Assembly: GCF_002150505.1 (NCBI RefSeq)
Contig: NZ_MSSV01000036.1
Span: 1 to 33,118, forward strand
Length of the DNA stretch: 33,118 bases
Origin: Algoriphagus ratkowskyi
Lineage (GTDB): Bacteria > Bacteroidota > Bacteroidia > Cytophagales > Cyclobacteriaceae
Reading direction: 5' to 3'
Shown: piece after piece, positions 32,921-33,118 of the stretch
How the letters are laid out: the number at the start of each line of letters is the position of its first letter
Numbering within the stretch: the first letter of the stretch is position 1
Made by a program: the position numbers and the translations under genes
The notes under the pieces: generated by a model
Told to the model about the DNA's origin: nothing
What the model saw: only the letters and a program-made list of their open reading frames with translations
The model's database searches: none

Positions 32921-33118
32921 CTAACCAATCACCTCCAAATAAACCCTTTCCAACTCAGCCACCATTCTTTTCATACTAAAATTGTTTATGACCCGCTCTC
33001 TGGCGGCAAGCCTCATTTGATTATGTTTCTCTGGGTTTTGAATCAACTGGCAGCAGTAATCACTTAAGTTTTCCCAAGCCTCAATTTCTGTAAGATAACC
33101 CTGTACACCTTGTTGGAT
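32921..33118 (-). CDS. GT4-like glycosyltransferase, C-terminal part, cut by window edge
   Basis: Reading the minus strand from the right edge, one frame is open for 65 codons to TAG at 32923-32921. It contains GVQGYLTEIEAWENLSDYC, then LIQNPEKHNQMRLAARERV and a tail NFSMKRMVAELERVYLEVIG. The sequence G-x-x-G-Y-L, a helix with NPE, and the F-S-M-x-R-M-V-x-E-L-E-x-V-Y ending are the standard C-terminus of GT4 enzymes. The rest lies outside the window. It converges on the plus-strand run, with only repeat DNA between. Confidence 0.8.
   Translation of the reverse strand: MQQGVQGYLTEIEAWENLSDYCCQLIQNPEKHNQMRLAARERVINNFSMKRMVAELERVYLEVIG

Noticed and set aside
1..33118. tRNA or rRNA genes
   Set aside because: No cloverleaf-like or rRNA-like sequence was noticed in the intergenic regions; a covariance search was not possible.

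Overview
The window looks like a chromosomal surface-polysaccharide (O-antigen or capsule type) locus of a member of the Bacteroidota, probably a Cyclobacteriaceae or Algoriphagus-like marine or freshwater bacterium. This is inferred from AT-rich DNA, lack of Shine-Dalgarno sequences, many TTG starts, the protein families present and the style of intergenic repeats; the genus is not proven.

Layout. Positions 1-1378 hold the 5' end of an IS3-type orfA on the minus strand and a tandem array of a roughly 385-bp unit. Positions 1379-6892 hold four polytopic membrane proteins of GT-C glycosyltransferase type (three on plus, one convergent). Positions 7187-7555 encode a four-helix-bundle (S23/IVP-like) protein. 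Positions 7694-11103 are a plus-strand series (winged-helix regulator, GtrB-like glycosyltransferase, WecD-like acetyltransferase, polysaccharide ABC permease Wzm) in which each gene is preceded by a striking repeat array. At 11100-11782 a DUF559 endonuclease-fold gene lies in a cassette bounded by a 19-bp direct repeat of the last wzm codons. Positions 12396-14842 are an MBOAT O-acyltransferase plus SGNH-like partner. Positions 14884-19305 are a very AT-rich block (two methyltransferases, two GT2 enzymes, a GT-C-like protein). Positions 19315-32666 are a tightly overlapping run: Wzt, a methyltransferase, AsnB-type amidotransferase, and alternating GT4 and GT2 glycosyltransferases. The minus-strand 3' end of another GT4 gene enters from the right at 32921.

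How the genes fit together. GT2/GT4 enzymes would build a glycan on a lipid carrier at the cytoplasmic face, Wzm/Wzt would export it, and the GT-C, MBOAT and SGNH proteins would modify it at the membrane or periplasm. The Wzt C-terminal domain and neighbouring methyltransferases are compatible with export gated by recognition of a chain-end modification. No Wzx or Wzy was recognised.

Main discovery candidates. (1) Almost all low-complexity DNA here obeys one rule: a 7-bp period. Several unrelated heptamers (CCAACAA/CCCACAA/CGGACAT; AGAGACT; AGAGATT; GTAAGTG; AAATCTC; ATTCAAG; GTAAATC) form arrays, and five C/A-rich arrays end 0-8 nt before TTG start codons. Similar arrays sit in frame inside an MBOAT gene and two GT4 genes. 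(2) The DUF559 cassette has a 19-bp direct repeat, C-rich inverted ends and a supplied stop codon, which resembles a minimal mobile unit. Both are read directly from the sequence; their functions are inferred.
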